Below are positions 23,501-36,559 of a stretch of DNA of 64,000 nt, piece by piece. Numbering within the stretch: the first letter of the stretch is position 1; the number at the start of each line of letters is the position of its first letter. The notes beneath the pieces were generated by a model. That model had not been told where the DNA came from, searched no databases, and saw only the letters and a list, made by a program, of their open reading frames with translations. Position numbers and translations under genes: made by a program. This DNA is from Cladorhizidae sp. MBARI D1340-BT2 (Eukaryota > Porifera > Demospongiae > Poecilosclerida > Cladorhizidae): contig JAQNBH010000015.1 of NCBI GenBank assembly GCA_028752905.1, positions 10,983,622-11,047,621 on the forward strand. The letters run 5' to 3'.

Positions 23501-24308
23501 GAGCTTTCCCTACTTCCACCATGTTGACAATGACAGTCTTTATCCCGTTCCCCTTTCCCTCCACCTGTTGAGAAGACACAAGAGGAAAAAAGATGACCAT
23601 TGCGTGTCACATGGAGGTCAGTTCACAAATGACACAAGCTCAATCAACATAAACCAGTCAGCAGATGCATTTCTCCGTGTCACTTAGTGGATTTCACAAA
23701 CACGTGTTTAATCACAATGAACTTCAACTTCAGAATAACGGAAACACGTGTTTAATCACAATGAACTTCAACTTTAGACAACGAGTAAGAATGTTTGCAT
23801 CGCTATAATGTCAATCTTCTGGCTAAATCCGCTTGGTTCCATAAAGTAAGGCTTGGTTCCATAAAGTATGGCGAGCCAAGAAATAAGGTCACTCATCAAC
23901 TGCAACAATGGAGTGGTCGCTGAACTGGCCATCTGAACATTCACCACCAACACTTTATAGAGTCATCACAGTTTAGCATTGCACAACTGCAAGTGTTTCG
24001 GTGTTGCAAACATACACTAGAACACTTGCATGCAATACTGGGCCTAGCATACCGTGAATCGGTTATTAAATATAATCATGTAAGCCATGTGCACTGACTG
24101 TAAGCACTCTATTCTAAAGAGTCATTAGACGCACAATAGATTACAATTTTGTGAACAGAAAACCGACTATTCACAAATCCAACAAGCATGATACATACAC
24201 CACTCATTGTCCCACAGGAGGCATTCAACTCACTTTGGTGATGAGAAGAGGCATTTTGTAGCGATAGAATTGATCTGGAATCTCCCTGTTCACATTCACC
24301 ATGGCCAT
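20513..24308 (-). CDS. EIF5: Translation initiation factor eIF5, 10 exons, complete
   Basis: Exons 24308-24234, 23564-23483, 23301-23129, 23039-22912, 22858-22687, 22564-22412, 22325-22155, 22096-21932, 20819-20631 and 20551-20513 give 448 residues with consistent phases. eIF5 is the GTPase-activating protein for eIF2 in the 43S/48S complex. The N-terminal domain has [14 protein letters not shown]; Arg16 corresponds to the catalytic arginine finger. Then come [12 protein letters not shown] and a zinc ribbon with Cys100, Cys103, Cys120, Cys123. A charged Lys/Glu linker follows. The C-terminal W2/HEAT domain ends in the acidic/aromatic box [19 protein letters not shown], and the terminus DLDIDAI is diagnostic. 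A second in-frame ATG lies two codons later (24302). An acceptor-like TTCCAG just upstream suggests a 5'UTR intron. Confidence 0.96.
20820..21931 (-). other. Large eIF5 intron 8
   Basis: The 1.1 kb gap between exons 8 and 9 of eIF5 is AT-rich and has no recognisable gene. The other eIF5 introns are mostly 50-250 bp. Confidence 0.7.
23695..23875. repeat. Short direct duplications in eIF5 intron 1
   Basis: ACACGTGTTTAATCACAATG plus the following AACTTCAACTT occurs twice (near 23700 and 23744), and GGCTTGGTTCCATAAAGTA twice in tandem (23830-23870). The first pair contains CACGTG E-box cores within the first intron. Confidence 0.65.
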
Positions 24309-24467
24309 ATCGAGTTCTTTTGGCTGGAATTTTTAGGCACGTTAAAAAAGAGGGTCCAAATAGTCTGTTCTAGTTCTGTGGAGTGTGTCATAGGCACCTA
24401 AACTGTTTGGCATTAGGTGAAACGTTGGAATACTGGAGTAGGTCTCTGGGTTACTGGAAAAGTTCTT

Positions 24468-24968
24468 TCAGTTATCATCAAGATATATAAGACCACAGGT
24501 TTCCTTGGCTGCTTCAAGTGTCAGTTCATGCACAAGCACATAGAGGGCAGCTTTATCCTCTTGGAGGTCAAAGTTGCTAGCAATGGCCGTTTTTCCCTCT
24601 GTGGGACTCGAGAAGGGCAAGAATATACCTAAAGAAATAGTGTGTGAGTACAGGACACAAATATATTGGAAGGGAGGCGTGAATGTTAAGCCACTTACTC
24701 TCTGGGAAGAAAGACATACAAACATGTGGTCCTTGGATTTGTCAGGAGGCAACTGGAGGACGGGTAGATAGAGAAAGGTATATAAAACTAGTCCAACACT
24801 TTGTAGTCTAATACTCACCTGCTTGAAGAAGTTTCTACTAGGTCAAAGAAAGTTACAACTAACAACTTCAAAATCTGAACGAGTTTCGAGGAGAACAGGA
24901 AGCTGATGTCATGTGCGCATACAACTTCGCGCATCTATTTATAGCTTTGAACACGTGCACCACGGCTT
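24468..24968 (-). other. Possible small gene or exons, unresolved
   Basis: Two blocks look coding on the minus strand. One is an exon-like frame starting MREVVCAHDISF and continuing FSSKLVQILKLLVVTFF (24937 down to about 24820), ending at a good donor (gtgagt). The other follows an acceptor (ctttag) near 24630 and reads SNFDLQEDKAALYVLVHELT to a stop at 24468. The phases of these blocks, and of a possible middle exon near 24770-24715, do not join in one frame, so I cannot give a model. It lies between the 3' end of SCYL1 and the start of eIF5. No family recognised. Confidence 0.3.
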
Positions 24969-25171
24969 GTCTGGCACGCGGTGTGCACTGAAACTGGTAA
25001 AGGATCGACAACTTATGGTCCTCTTGAGAGGGTATGCACTTTTTAGGATGACTTTGGCGACACAGTTTTAGCACTCAGGATTAGGTAGCACTCTAGTACA
25101 ATTAGATTTTCCCTACAATTAGACCCATTGAGATTCTGCACATAGCATAAACTTCATGAATGTTATTATAA

Positions 25172-26584
25172 TTAGTCTCTCTTGACTGTTCCCAGACCAC
25201 CAGACTTGAGATGGCTGCCAGCTGACCGCTTCTCCCTCGCTGCCTGCTGCTTCAGACGTCTTTCCTCCATCCTCTTCTGCCTGAGTTCTTGCTTGGAGAG
25301 CATGCCGGTGTCTATCTTACCAGGGTCACTACCAGTAATGTTGAATGTACCCCAACCCAAGTTGTCCGTCCCATTGGATGCTGCTGATGTCAAATCTAGA
25401 GAATGCACACAAGAAAAATAACTTGGGGATATATAATTTGGATATATAAATCACATATTCCTCAGTTCCAAACCTGCCAACTCCCAACCTTGGATAAAAA
25501 CTTAAGACGGAACTCTTGTTCATATATACCTTCAGATATAGGCTGGTTCCTTTCACTGCTTGCTTTTATCTCTCTTCCCTCTTGCTAATACGACATAGAC
25601 AAAATATGCACATGTGGTTTTGCTAAAATAATATACAAGACAGACAAAATATAAAATATGCACATGTGATTGAATATTTAGCAATGTTCAACTGCAAGTA
25701 GAAGTCTGCATTATTTCTGAATGGAAAGAAAATGGAAAGAAAAAGAAAAAAAGGACACAAGATTGTATTCATCCAACCCCATTCTGCATGACATGAACTA
25801 GTGACTCCTTATGGATTACTTTCTTGATGAAGGACATAACTGATGCTGGCCGCAGTTGTTCGAGCTTAGCAATGACTGCAAACACCTGAAGTGTGTGGAG
25901 TCATAATTGGAGCAAACTCGTTTTTACTCATCTGACCTCGGGAAGAGGGCTAAATGACTTTTCAGTTATTGTAATGGCTGCTAGATATATTATACCATAA
26001 AGACATCTTTTTTAAGGCCACACAAAGGCCACACAAAAATTAGAAATTCCACAAGACTTTTGTTTGGATAATGCATATAACTGTCGTAGTTTGGGTAAAT
26101 TGCTATAAAATTTTCTTGGTTACTCCAACCACGAAAATATATCTCGCAAAATATGAATAATTAGAACATCCGGTGAAATATGAAAAGAGCACACACATAC
26201 ACACACACGTCCGGGCATCCCATGCTCTAGCCAACTACTTTCTGTTCTAGCTGTGCCTTCACCAGAATTTGCTAGGGCTCTTTGCAAGTACTTCTGCATG
26301 GGCACAGTCAGCAACAGCAACAAGACGCAGCATGTGTTGATATAAGAGGCTGTAGCTGACCCTACAGTCAGCAACAGCAACAAAACATAGATATAGGAGG
26401 CTGTAGCTGACCCTACATGGGTACAGTCAGCAACATCAACAAGACCTGTGAAGCTTGTTTAAGCAACAAAACAAACTAATTAATATTAGATGGTAAAGGG
26501 TCATTCAACTGGTTGTGGTCTCCATGGGTACAGCCATGCTTCCTCTCCTCTTTTAGTTTTTCCCCTTTTTTTCTTGTTTTAAGT

Positions 26585-26615
<31 letters not shown>

Positions 26616-29600
26616 CAACATTGACCCAAACAAAGGAATCCTGCACACCAGGGCAACATAGTTCCATCACCCTTCTCTGCACAGGATCCCTACAATAACT
26701 TCACACACATACCTTGTCTACATCAGGCTTCACTTCAAAGTCCTCGTTCCAATCTCCCCATCCTCCACTACTTCCATCATCCTCATTGAAACCGGTCACA
26801 TTCCGAAGACCAGTTCCAGTCTTGGAACCTTGAGTATTGGCAGTAGAAGTGCCGCTGGCGTCTGCAAACAAAGAAGCAGGAGTAAAAGCTGGAGCCTCCA
26901 TGTTCTGACTAGCTTGTTGACCAGAGGGGAGTAGGAAATCACTGAAGGGATCTTTAGGCAGGTCAGTTTTATGTGAACTGCCGAAGGGTTTCTTGGCAGT
27001 GGAAATACTGTCAAAGAAATCCGGTCCACTGCTCAAAGACGACTGTTGAGACGATTTTGGATCCCGTGAATGATGGCGTGGTTGGTCGTGGGATGTGAAG
27101 GTGGTTCCCCATCCATCATCCTCCCAGCCTTCCATGTCGCTGTCTTCCTTCGCCGCCACCTCCCCAACTTCTTCCCAACATGGTAAAGAGGGCTCCTTCT
27201 TAGACATGCACACGGAGGTGCCAGTGAGTGCGTCCTGCAGGACATAGCCGACAACAGGAGCAAATGCGCCCGTCCATAAACAACATGTAGGAGTTAATGT
27301 AGACATGTCCTGCCAGCTCGTGTACAATACCGTGCGTGCGTGCTCCCAGCCCTCCTGGATGCTACCAGAGACTGCAAATGATAGTGGGACCAGAGTGGCA
27401 TCTGTTTCTAATTGCCAACACAAACTAAACAGAGCGTTATCAAGACAGAGCTTGGAAAGAGAGAGCTTTCTCATGTGGCAGAGTGGCAGAAGGATAACAT
27501 TTCTGCATCAAACCCTATCAGTGCATCATGGCTAACCTATCACTCATATCTTACACTCCTTCACCTCCATGAGGGAACTGAACCACTTCTCTACCTCACA
27601 GACTGTTTTGTTGTCAAATAGGTATAATCATCGTAACCTTGCAAATGCCACTCCCATGGTACGAGACCACCCCCACCACTGACACACCTCCCATTCCTCA
27701 TCCTGCCAGTCATCATCATTGGCCCTCGCCATCATCGAGCCAGAAGATCTCGTCTCCTCTCCCTGGTAGGCCCTTCCTCCTACAGCACTCCCACCAGCAC
27801 TCCCACCACCATCCTCTGTGTAATATAACAATCACATGACTCCATCACATGACTTGATCATAATTGGCAAGCATGACTAACTTAAGGCTGCAATGTAAAA
27901 ACAACATGAAGAAACGTGATCAGAACATTACAATAACCGACAATATATAATAAAACAACTCTTTAAAAAATCATTTGGGTTTCTCCCAAGTCAGCTACAC
28001 ACAAACTCTGTAAAGCACGCACAAACAGCACCCAAGAGCACGTAACTTCACACCTAGGCACAAAATAGGTTGGCATTGGCTACATGGACAGAGAAGCTAC
28101 GACTGATGATTCTAAATAGTGCACAACCATGCTGCTAAGTGCATATGACAAAAGGGTAGCCTTTTCATTCTAAATAATGCACATCCATGTTTTCCCCCCA
28201 TTGGGTTGCTGCACCCGCTACAGTGTAACCGAATATCTGACAGGCTATCTGACAGGCACGTGAGGATCTGTCTCGTGTGACCCACTGCAGCAAAGGTTCT
28301 ATTCCCACGTACTTTTGAGGGTGGTCTTGTCCAGTGCGGGAGTTGTCTCCTTCTGGCGCTCGTCTGTGGTGGACCGGGTGGTTTCGCTGCTGGCCACAGC
28401 TTGGCTTCGGGGGGCAGCTTGGTAAAACTTTGAAGTGAGAGAGCTCATGGCCCACCCGGTCCAGCTGTTTGTGGAGGCTACACAAAAATCACAAAAATGC
28501 CGTCACATCTCCGGGGGCCATAGCCCTAGCCCCTAGCGGGGGGTACACGTAACGATTGCTTCCCCCCCCCCCCCCCCTGAAAGTGCAGGGAGAGAGATGT
28601 CGATGATTGTGTATATCAATGAATAATACATTAGCTAACTAAGCAACACCACAGTGTGATATTGAACAAAATGGGAGGCATCCAGTCAATGCAAAGCAAA
28701 AATGTAACATTGCCTTACACTTTCTCACCTGGTCAATGCAAAAACGTAAGACTGGCTTACACATTCTCAAAAATGTAATATATACTGGCTTACATTTTCT
28801 CACCTTCTCACCTGGTCAATGCAAAAATATAACACTGGCTTACACATTCTTAAGAATGTAACACTGACATACTTTCTCACCCGGTCAATGCAACAATGTA
28901 ACACTGGCTTACACTTTCTCACCCGGTCAATGCAACAATGTAACAGGCTTACACTTTCTCACCCGGTCAATGCAACAATGTAACACTGGCTTACACTCTC
29001 TAACTTGGTCAATGCAACAAATGTAACACTGGCTCACACTTTCTCACCCTCATTTTCACACCTTGACAGTCACAAAATGGAACAAAGAGAGAAAACACAC
29101 AATAACACGCACACACACCACACCATCCCACAAACAGATTAATGACCTTCAATCTTTTCTTGCTCTGTTGCTGCCTGGGGGTCTTCAGACAGCTTCTCCA
29201 GCCTGGCCAGAAACAGCCTGATGACCTTGAAGACCTGGTCACGCACATCCTTCTCCTTGTCAATGGTGATAGTGCAGAGGGCAGGCAGGATTCTGCCGGA
29301 GAGGTCGCCCGTGGAGAAGAAGGCCTGGGTGGAAGCCATGGCCTCTATGGCAGCTATTCGGGCGGGGGGGAAAGGGTCCTTCAGAGCACGAAGGAAAGCC
29401 GTCACCAGCACCTTCTGTCTAGTCTATGATGTAAGGGGGGGAAACAAAGAAAAACTGCTTCACGTCAGCAGTGATCCCCACCACTTCTCCATGCACGGGG
29501 TGTGTGGTTCCTCCTCAGCTGTTTGTTGAGCTTACTGCAAAGCTGCCTGGGGCTAAAACAATGATTTTGTAACTTTTCTTTCACTGCTAGAAAAAATTAG

Positions 29601-32600
29601 TTCACCACTTGTTGCCAATTCAATTACATTTCATTTCATTGTGAAATTCTATTTTTTTTTTTTAACTAAGATAATCATTACGATGGAGGCTCTCGACCAC
29701 ACGCTACAGTCCTCTGATCCACTAGTGTCTCTCTTGACACTAATCTTCGCCAGAACTTCAAACTCAGGGATAGACTTAGAGAACCACCCAGTTAGCTACA
29801 AGCTAACCTCTTCCTTTCCCTCACTCCCAACCTTAAGTCCTTCTCCACGCCTCCCTGGCCACGCCCTTCACCCACGACCCACATCTACGTAGCTTACAGC
29901 TGGACTGAGGTAGCCAGCTATCTTCCCGAGGCAGACATTGGTGTGAACGCGTATCCCCGGCCTCTCGTCCAGCTGGCACTTGGCCAAGCACATGAGCAGC
30001 TGCCCATTCACAGTGGATTTACTCAGCTTAGGAGCCAGCAAAACTGTAGCCTGCAAACACAATAAACAACAGCATCAACTGGTTTGACTGGTTTGTCATC
30101 CGGAAACAAAAGAAAAATAAAGGAGATTTTCATATTGAAAAATAAAATGGCTGTCATTAGTCTCTTTGTGTGAATGTGTGTGTGTGTGTACATGCATGTA
30201 ATGAGTATGGAATTGGACCATTATTTGGTGTGAATGTGTGTGTGTGTGTGTGTACATGCATGTAATGAGTATGGAATTGGACCATTATTTGGTGTGAATG
30301 TGTGTGTGTGTGTACATGCATGTAATGAGTATGGAATTGGACCATTATTTGGTGTGAATGTGTGTGTGTGTGTACATGCATGTAATGAGTATGGAATTGG
30401 ACCATTATTTGGTGTGAATGTGTGTGTGTGTGTACATGCATGTAATGAGTATGGAATTGGACCATTATTTGGTGTGAATGAGTGTGTGTGTGTACATGCA
30501 TGTAATTAGTATGGAATTGGACCATTATTTGGTGTGAATGAGTGTGTGTGTGTACATGCATGTAATTAGTATGGAATTGGACCATTATTTGGTGTGAATG
30601 TGTGTGTGTGTGTACATGCATGTAATGAGTATGGAATTGGACCATTATTTGGTATGAATGTGTGTTATGGAATTGGACCATTATTTGCTGTGAATGTGTG
30701 TGTGTGTACATGCATGTAATGAGTATGGTATTGGACCATTATTTGCTGGGTGGGTATTATCTAATGATTGACATACACACATGTAGGCCACAGCAAGACT
30801 CTCAACACCACTCAGCTCCCTGATCTGTGCTCATGCAACCACTTGCACTCACCTTGACAGTGAGTTCTCTGAGAGTTGGCACAGTGTCTGTGTATCCGTG
30901 GGCAATGTGGGGGAAGATCTGGTCATTGACCGTCGCTGGCAGCAAGTGGTCTATGAAGTTCTCCAACTACAAGACAAATTTCATACCCACTTACAAACAA
31001 AGCAAATTATATTCGTGGATGCCTCTATGGAAATATCACAAACAATAGAAACGTGCAATATTCATTCGTGGATACCTCTATGAGTATCACAGAAACATGC
31101 AATATTCATCCGTGGCCCTTGAACTGTAGGTGGGAGGAGAGAGGAAAATAGTTTAGACATCCACACAACTAAAATAAAACTTTAAAAAGCAAATATTTTA
31201 TTTTTGTGGACTGCCTAGCCTACATTTCCCCAAATACCTTTCCCCAAATACCCAAATAATGCCTCCACCAAACCACAAACCACAAACACTTATTTTCCAA
31301 CTAGTGCCCATCTCTTATCTCCATTTAGTGCCCGGATCCTTTTCAAATACTGGTTCCCCCTCCCCCCTTTCTCAAACATAGTCTCCTCCTCTCTTCTGCT
31401 CACACTCTCCTCTCCTCCCTCTCCACTACTCTAAATCACACGATCGCTATATCATCAAACCTGCTGGAGCAGATTTAGTCGAGTAGCTCTGTCCGTGGAA
31501 GAGAAGAGCTTCACCACACAGGGCACAATTTTCCTTTGGTATTCCTCACCCTTTAGCAGTGCCCCTAGCTTGAACAGCGGTACCAAGACAGATGACCCAG
31601 CACCACCAAACTCAAAGGCATTGATCAACTGAGGGAGGATTTTATGCTTAGAAAATCTCTCGGGGAAGGAATCGAGCGTCTTGTCGAGTTCATTAAAAAA
31701 CTCATTCCTTTGCACCGGCTCCATAATCTGTGTGTGTGTGTGTGCGTGTGTGTGTGTGTGTGTGGTACATATGGACAATTAAAATGGAGTTGGACTTCAT
31801 TGGCTCTTAATTAACTGATAACTGAGGTTTATTAGCTAGGCCATGAATTTAATTAACTCTTTGAACACATGGCTGAAAATATAGCCACTTAGTGACGAGC
31901 TATCCACCCCAAGACCTACAAGTATGCTGGGGGGGAGGAAAGTCCAGGAAGCTTAGTTATCTAGCCCTGTTGTTATCCAGTAGACAGTGAAACAAAAGTT
32001 AGAAGAGAGTTCTCTTTGTACTAGAACAAGAACAAACAAAGCTTTTAATGGACATTAGTGGTTGTGAGACTAGTATATCAATAGCAGCTGCCATAGCCTC
32101 CACACAAACTTCACCAGCACATACAATAGCCCATATAGAACACTCTCCCTAATAGCCCACCCAAACAAACTACCCTGACCATTTTTCATATTCACTCCAC
32201 ACAAGTGTAGAGTGAATTTCAGCACACCTGTTGTGGCCAAATCACCATAACTGCACACACATGCTCTTGCATTGAAACACACATGCTTATCACCACAAGT
32301 TAACACCACAAGTTAAAAGCAGTTACCATGTCACTTCAAGAAGCTACTCAACTTCTGGCAAAGAAACCTAGAGTTGAACTGTCTCTTATGAACTGTCTCT
32401 TAAAGAGCAGTCAGACTTGAAGAGGCCAAAAAGAGAGGCTCTAAACCTAAATCTGTAGGCAGAACTTTGTCACGAATAGACCAGACACAACTAGCAAAGC
32501 AGGTTGATGTCACTACAAAGACAAATCAGCCAGATGCTCTGGAATGCCGAGGCTATCGACAGCAAGTCTTCCCTTCACCAGGTAATTTCGAGCGTAATCG

Positions 32601-35600
32601 TGCCCACGGTGCTATCGAGGAGGAAGTTGTTGTCTTCGTAACACTTCGAAACAGACATTTACCACAACCCCTTCAAACTTCTCAACAAATTTTCATCACA
32701 GGCATCTCCATGTAGGCATACACTACCTGTCAATGCATCACACTCCCTGGCCTTATTCCACCAACCTGTTGCTGCTCTGAAGTTGGTTTCACCAAGAAAC
32801 TTGGCCACTCCTTCATCCTATTCATAGAGTGAAACCGGGGGTGCAAAAGTCTGGAAAATTTATGACCCCCTCCCCCTCTCCCGAAGAGTACATCTATGAT
32901 CTAAAACTGGAATGACTGGTTTAAATTCCAACATCCACGTAAGGAATGAACACAGACAACATACTCGTGGGACCGTGGCACAAGAGACAAACTATAGTGT
33001 GGCGTACATATAACGTGTACAAATGCTACTATGGAACTCATCAAATTCCTTTGGCTGTGATTGGCGAGCGTGCCAACACTTGCTGTTTAAAAAATATGCA
33101 AATCACCTTTCCCGCACAATTCTTGGAATGTCAACACCCTCACCAAAATGGTGGCTTCTTTCATCTTCATGAAGTAAGGAAAAGAACATTTTGGCAAGTA
33201 GAGTTGGATTGCAGACCATTTTGTAATCGTGTGACGCAAATGAACTGCATTGCAAGATCCATCAGTCGAGTGGTCACTCTCTCCACCCTACAGGGGAAGC
33301 CATTGCTGCACTTCTGATCACCACCTCTGACCACCACCCTATGGACAAGGGTACCATTGCTGCACTTCTGATCACCACCTCTGATCACCACCCTATGGAC
33401 TAGGGGAGGCCATTGCTGCACTTCTCACCACCTCTGACCACCACCCTATGGACCAGGGTACCATTGCTGCACTTCTGCTCACCACCTCTGATCACTTTAA
33501 CCGTGCAAGATTCTCTGTACTGTTAAAACCTTGGGAGGTAGAGAGGACCAACAAGACAGCTGGGTGCTTCTCTACATGTCAGGTGTGCGAGGGTTAGATC
33601 ATGCCTACCACCTAATATTCTGGATGCAGCAACAACGGCATATGAAGCATGGTACTCAGCACTGTGGCTAATTGCTGGCTTGTCTCAGCACTGTGGCTAA
33701 TTGCTGGCTTTGATTAAGTTGACATCAACCCTTCAACCATGCTCACCAGTATCAATGTGAGAGAACCTAATCCTGAAGAACATATATCCTTGCTGAAGAA
33801 CAGCACACTTCTCCAAACCCCAGAAAAAATGAGTCCATCACCAGCAAACTTTAACCGAACTTGAAGTCTTCAAGCTCCACACTTACATTCGAACATGGAC
33901 CCTGCTAGCAGAGTAGGCTCACTAGAAGGATGGTTCACAATGGAAGATGATGATCTCAAAAAAAACAAGATGAGATTGAGAACAAAGGTCATGATGGAAG
34001 CATGCTCAACAGTCCTAAGATTGTTCCACTTCCAGCCACTCTAATGATGCAGACAAAGACTGCACTGATTCCAAGGATAAAGATGATGACCATCTTGAAG
34101 CAAAAAGAGCTACAGAGCCGTAGAGACCTCAATGGAATAGGCATTGAAGAAAGCATGCTAATGTTGAAGAAACTCCTTTGAACTCCATAAAGATGGCACT
34201 TAAAAAATGCTTACTCCAAGCTGATCTCACAAATGCCTGGTTCTAAAAAAAAAAGGGAAAAATGGCAAGTTAAGTGATTTTTTCCCATCCTGCGGCTACA
34301 TAGCAGTGATGCAGAGTCACATTCTGTCATGTCATTGGACTACACTAAACTTTAGTGTATAATGTGTGCAATACAGCAGCAGCTGCAAGGAACAGATTTT
34401 GCTGTGAGGGAGGAAGCAAGCAGGGAATCTTGCCATCGCAAACATAAGGAGTGGTGCAATTGGCAAGGTCAGACAGAGGTCACTTGATCTCGAAGCAACT
34501 CCTCTTCATGACTTAAAAGGTGGTGCACAATGCTTTTTTCTGACGCGTCGTGTCCTCGAGCGTTCTCAACAGAAGCATTCACCCATAATAGTTCCCTCTC
34601 TCTAATACGTAGTCCATCTGGCAACCCTTTACCCATAGGTGGACTATTACAGAGAACGAGCTGTAATCCGAGTTTCTGGATAACTGCGGTCTGGACAATC
34701 CTGGTTCTAATGTACTCCATTGACCATTAGCTCGATGTATGGTGAGGTTGGCAGAGGTGGCAGCTTATTAGCTATGTGTAGTCCACACCTTGACCTACTG
34801 GCCAGTCACAACACCTGCTCATGGGACCAGACTTATTCAAGAAGAGTGAGATAATCATGACATCACATTCATCACTCACAAAATATGCTTATTCTGCAGC
34901 ATGGGGTTATTTCACAATACATCGAGACTCCTCCCTCTAGGAGCCATGTCTACTACTCCTACTACTCCCTCAATCTTTCCCGGGATTTCCACGCTCTTGG
35001 GCCTATACCCAGGATGTCCCTGGTCCTAGTCCCAAACACGCCTCTGGCCCTAGCATACCCTTAACCCTAGAATACCACTAGCCCTAGAATACTCTAAATA
35101 CCACTAGCCCTAGAACTAGAATACTCAAAATACCACTAGCCCTAAAATACCACTAGCCTCGAGAATACAACTAGCCCTAGAATACTCTAAAATACACTAG
35201 CCCTAGAATACTCGAGAATACCACTAGTCCTAGAATACTCTAAAATACAACTAGCTAGCCCTAGAATACCACTAGCCCTAGAATACCATAGTAATTGTAT
35301 CCAGCCCAGGAATATCCCTCTCCCTATTCCAGCGACTGTCCCTAGGCAGGTACCAGAGACACCCTGAGACAGTGCCATGCGTCCCAAGGAAATCCCAGGA
35401 TGTTAGGCAAGGTTGTGGCTACACCAGACATGCACATGGAGAGATCGATCTTCTCATTCCATGCACCTTCCCCCATACCCTCTTCCATTCCACCACTTGT
35501 GAATTCATTGCCCAGAAACTGACCTGGACCTCCTCTATCCTGAGGGCAATGCTGATGAAGTTGCCAGCCAAGAACCCCCCGTGCTCACGGAGGCTGTCCA

Positions 35601-35679
35601 GCAGCACCGCCGGGCTTGGCCGTGCCCGGGGATTCGTACTCACCATCTTGAGGTAGTGTGGAACCAGGGCCTTATGGAT
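25172..35679 (-). CDS. SCYL1: SCYL1 (N-terminal kinase-like protein), 3' part, at least 9 exons
   Basis: SCYL1 is a catalytically dead kinase with HEAT repeats that acts with COPI in Golgi-to-ER transport. Recognised exons: 35679-35524 ([12 protein letters not shown], end of kinase-like lobe), 31727-31461 ([34 protein letters not shown]), 30966-30853 ([15 protein letters not shown]), 30050-29898 ([21 protein letters not shown]), 29423-29147 ([20 protein letters not shown]), 28477-28313 ([15 protein letters not shown]), 27815-27688 ([10 protein letters not shown]), about 27200-26713 ([12 protein letters not shown]) and 25395-25172 ([19 protein letters not shown]). Phases agree from the first through the seventh. 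The end is basic (TVKRD), with Lys at -3 as in the COPI-binding tail of human SCYL1. The first ~220 residues of the kinase-like domain were not found upstream. The exon starting near 27200 has an uncertain acceptor. Confidence 0.9.
25769..25885 (-). other. Candidate alternative last exon of SCYL1
   Basis: After a clean acceptor (acttcag) a 38-codon frame reads [20 protein letters not shown] and ends in TGA. It starts in phase 0, which fits the preceding SCYL1 exon ending at 26713 (PDVDK). The usual last exon at 25395 needs a one-base carry-over that this donor does not supply. It could be an alternative C-terminus lacking the basic tail, or an unrelated exon. Confidence 0.35.
26275..26440. 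repeat. Tandem repeat in SCYL1 intron, about 3 copies
   Basis: CAGTCAGCAACAGCAACAA and GGCTGTAGCTGACCCTACA alternate about three times (roughly 60-75 bp period). Confidence 0.7.
28640..29045. repeat. Minisatellite in SCYL1 intron, about 42 bp x 8-9
   Basis: Units contain CTGGCTTACACTTTCTCAC and GGTCAATGCAACAATGTAAC. It lies between the exons at 29147 and 28477. A 16-C run precedes it at 28562-28577. Confidence 0.85.
30166..30755. repeat. 60-bp minisatellite with CA/TG core in SCYL1 intron, about 9-10 copies
   Basis: The unit has exactly 60-bp period over most of its length: TGTGTGTGTGTACATGCATG, then TAATGAGTATGGAATTGGAC, then CATTATTTGGTGTGAATG. Because 60 is divisible by 3 it creates a long spurious minus frame. 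It lies between the exons at 30853 and 30050. Confidence 0.95.
33270..33500. repeat. Minisatellite, about 54 bp x 4
   Basis: Units contain CCATTGCTGCACTTCTGATC and CCACCACCCTATGGAC. Confidence 0.85.
35040..35295. repeat. Degenerate CTAG-rich short repeat
   Basis: About 12 imperfect copies of ACTAGCCCTAGAATAC with variable spacers (17-27 bp). It is not the TTAGGG telomere repeat. Confidence 0.75.
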
Positions 35680-35904
35680 CTACAGACACAACGTGCATGC
35701 ATACAGTAATCAGCTGTTGAGTGGTGGGCATTAATCAGTGATGCACGCTGGGCTCTCATATGAAATAGAAGGGTTGGACGGATAACCTACTAAACAGACC
35801 CTTTACCAACCACAGCATTTGGAGACTAGCTCAGTGCATCAGTCACATCTACAAATAAGGCAGGGACACACCTGCTTATGTTTTAGAAAAAGTGACACAA
35901 GTCT

Positions 35905-36345
35905 GAACGTGTGTGAGAGTGTGTGTGCATGTGTGAGAGTGTGTGTGTGCATGTGTGAGAGTGTGTGTGTGCATGTGTGAGAGTGTGTGTGTGCATGTGT
36001 GAGAGTGTGTGCATGTGTGAGTGTGTGTGTGCATGTGTGAGAGTGTGTGCACGTGTGAGAGTGTGTGCATGTGTGAGAGTGTGTGTGCATGTGTGAGAGT
36101 GTGTGTGCATGTGTGAGTGTGTGTGCATGTGTGAGAGTGTGTGTGCATGTGTGAGAGTGTGTGCACATGTGAGAGTGTGTGCACATGTGAGTGTGTGTGC
36201 ACATGTGAGTGTGTGTGCATGTGTGATAGTGTGTGTGCATGTGTGAGAGTGTGTGGATGTGTGAGAGTCTGTGTGCATGTGTGAGAGTGTGTGTGCATGT
36301 GTGAGAGTGTGTGTGCATGTGTGAGAGTGTGTGTGTAAGTATGTG
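35905..36345. repeat. Minisatellite of 20-22 bp, about 21 copies
   Basis: GTGTGAGAGTGTGTGTGCAT repeated with CA/TG slippage variants. All three minus frames are open only because of the repeat. Confidence 0.95.
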
Positions 36346-36559
36346 ATGTGCATGCATGTGTGCACGTGTCTATGTGTTCGTGTGTGTGTGCCTGGTGGGG
36401 ATGATCTACTTCATCCTGCCCGTGCACTAGTGTGGCGAGTCATAACATCTGTGGGATGAGGAATGCCTGAACAGTAATCCAGGAACTATTTGGGGTAACT
36501 ACCAGGGAAGTACCAGACTACAAGCCAGTGCCCCCTGTGGTGGCAGATGTTGTGGCAGA

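Larger units (their letters stand above)
31728..35523 (-). other. Large SCYL1 intron, no gene recognised
   Basis: 3.8 kb between the two most upstream exons. It contains a (GT)n run at 31730-31763 and the arrays at 33270-33500 and 35040-35290. An 83-codon minus frame at 34469-34720 ([20 protein letters not shown]) has reasonable amino-acid composition but no recognised domain. No typical LINE or transposase motifs were found, although stretches at 32460-34250 look like decayed repeat. Confidence 0.5.

Noticed and set aside
24468..24968. Naming the two exon-like blocks as a known small protein (proteasome assembly chaperone considered)
   Set aside because: Exon phases do not join and similarity is only a few residues.
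35040..35295. CCCTA-rich run as interstitial telomere repeat
   Set aside because: The unit is CCCTAGAATACCACTAG-like, not (CCCTAA)n.
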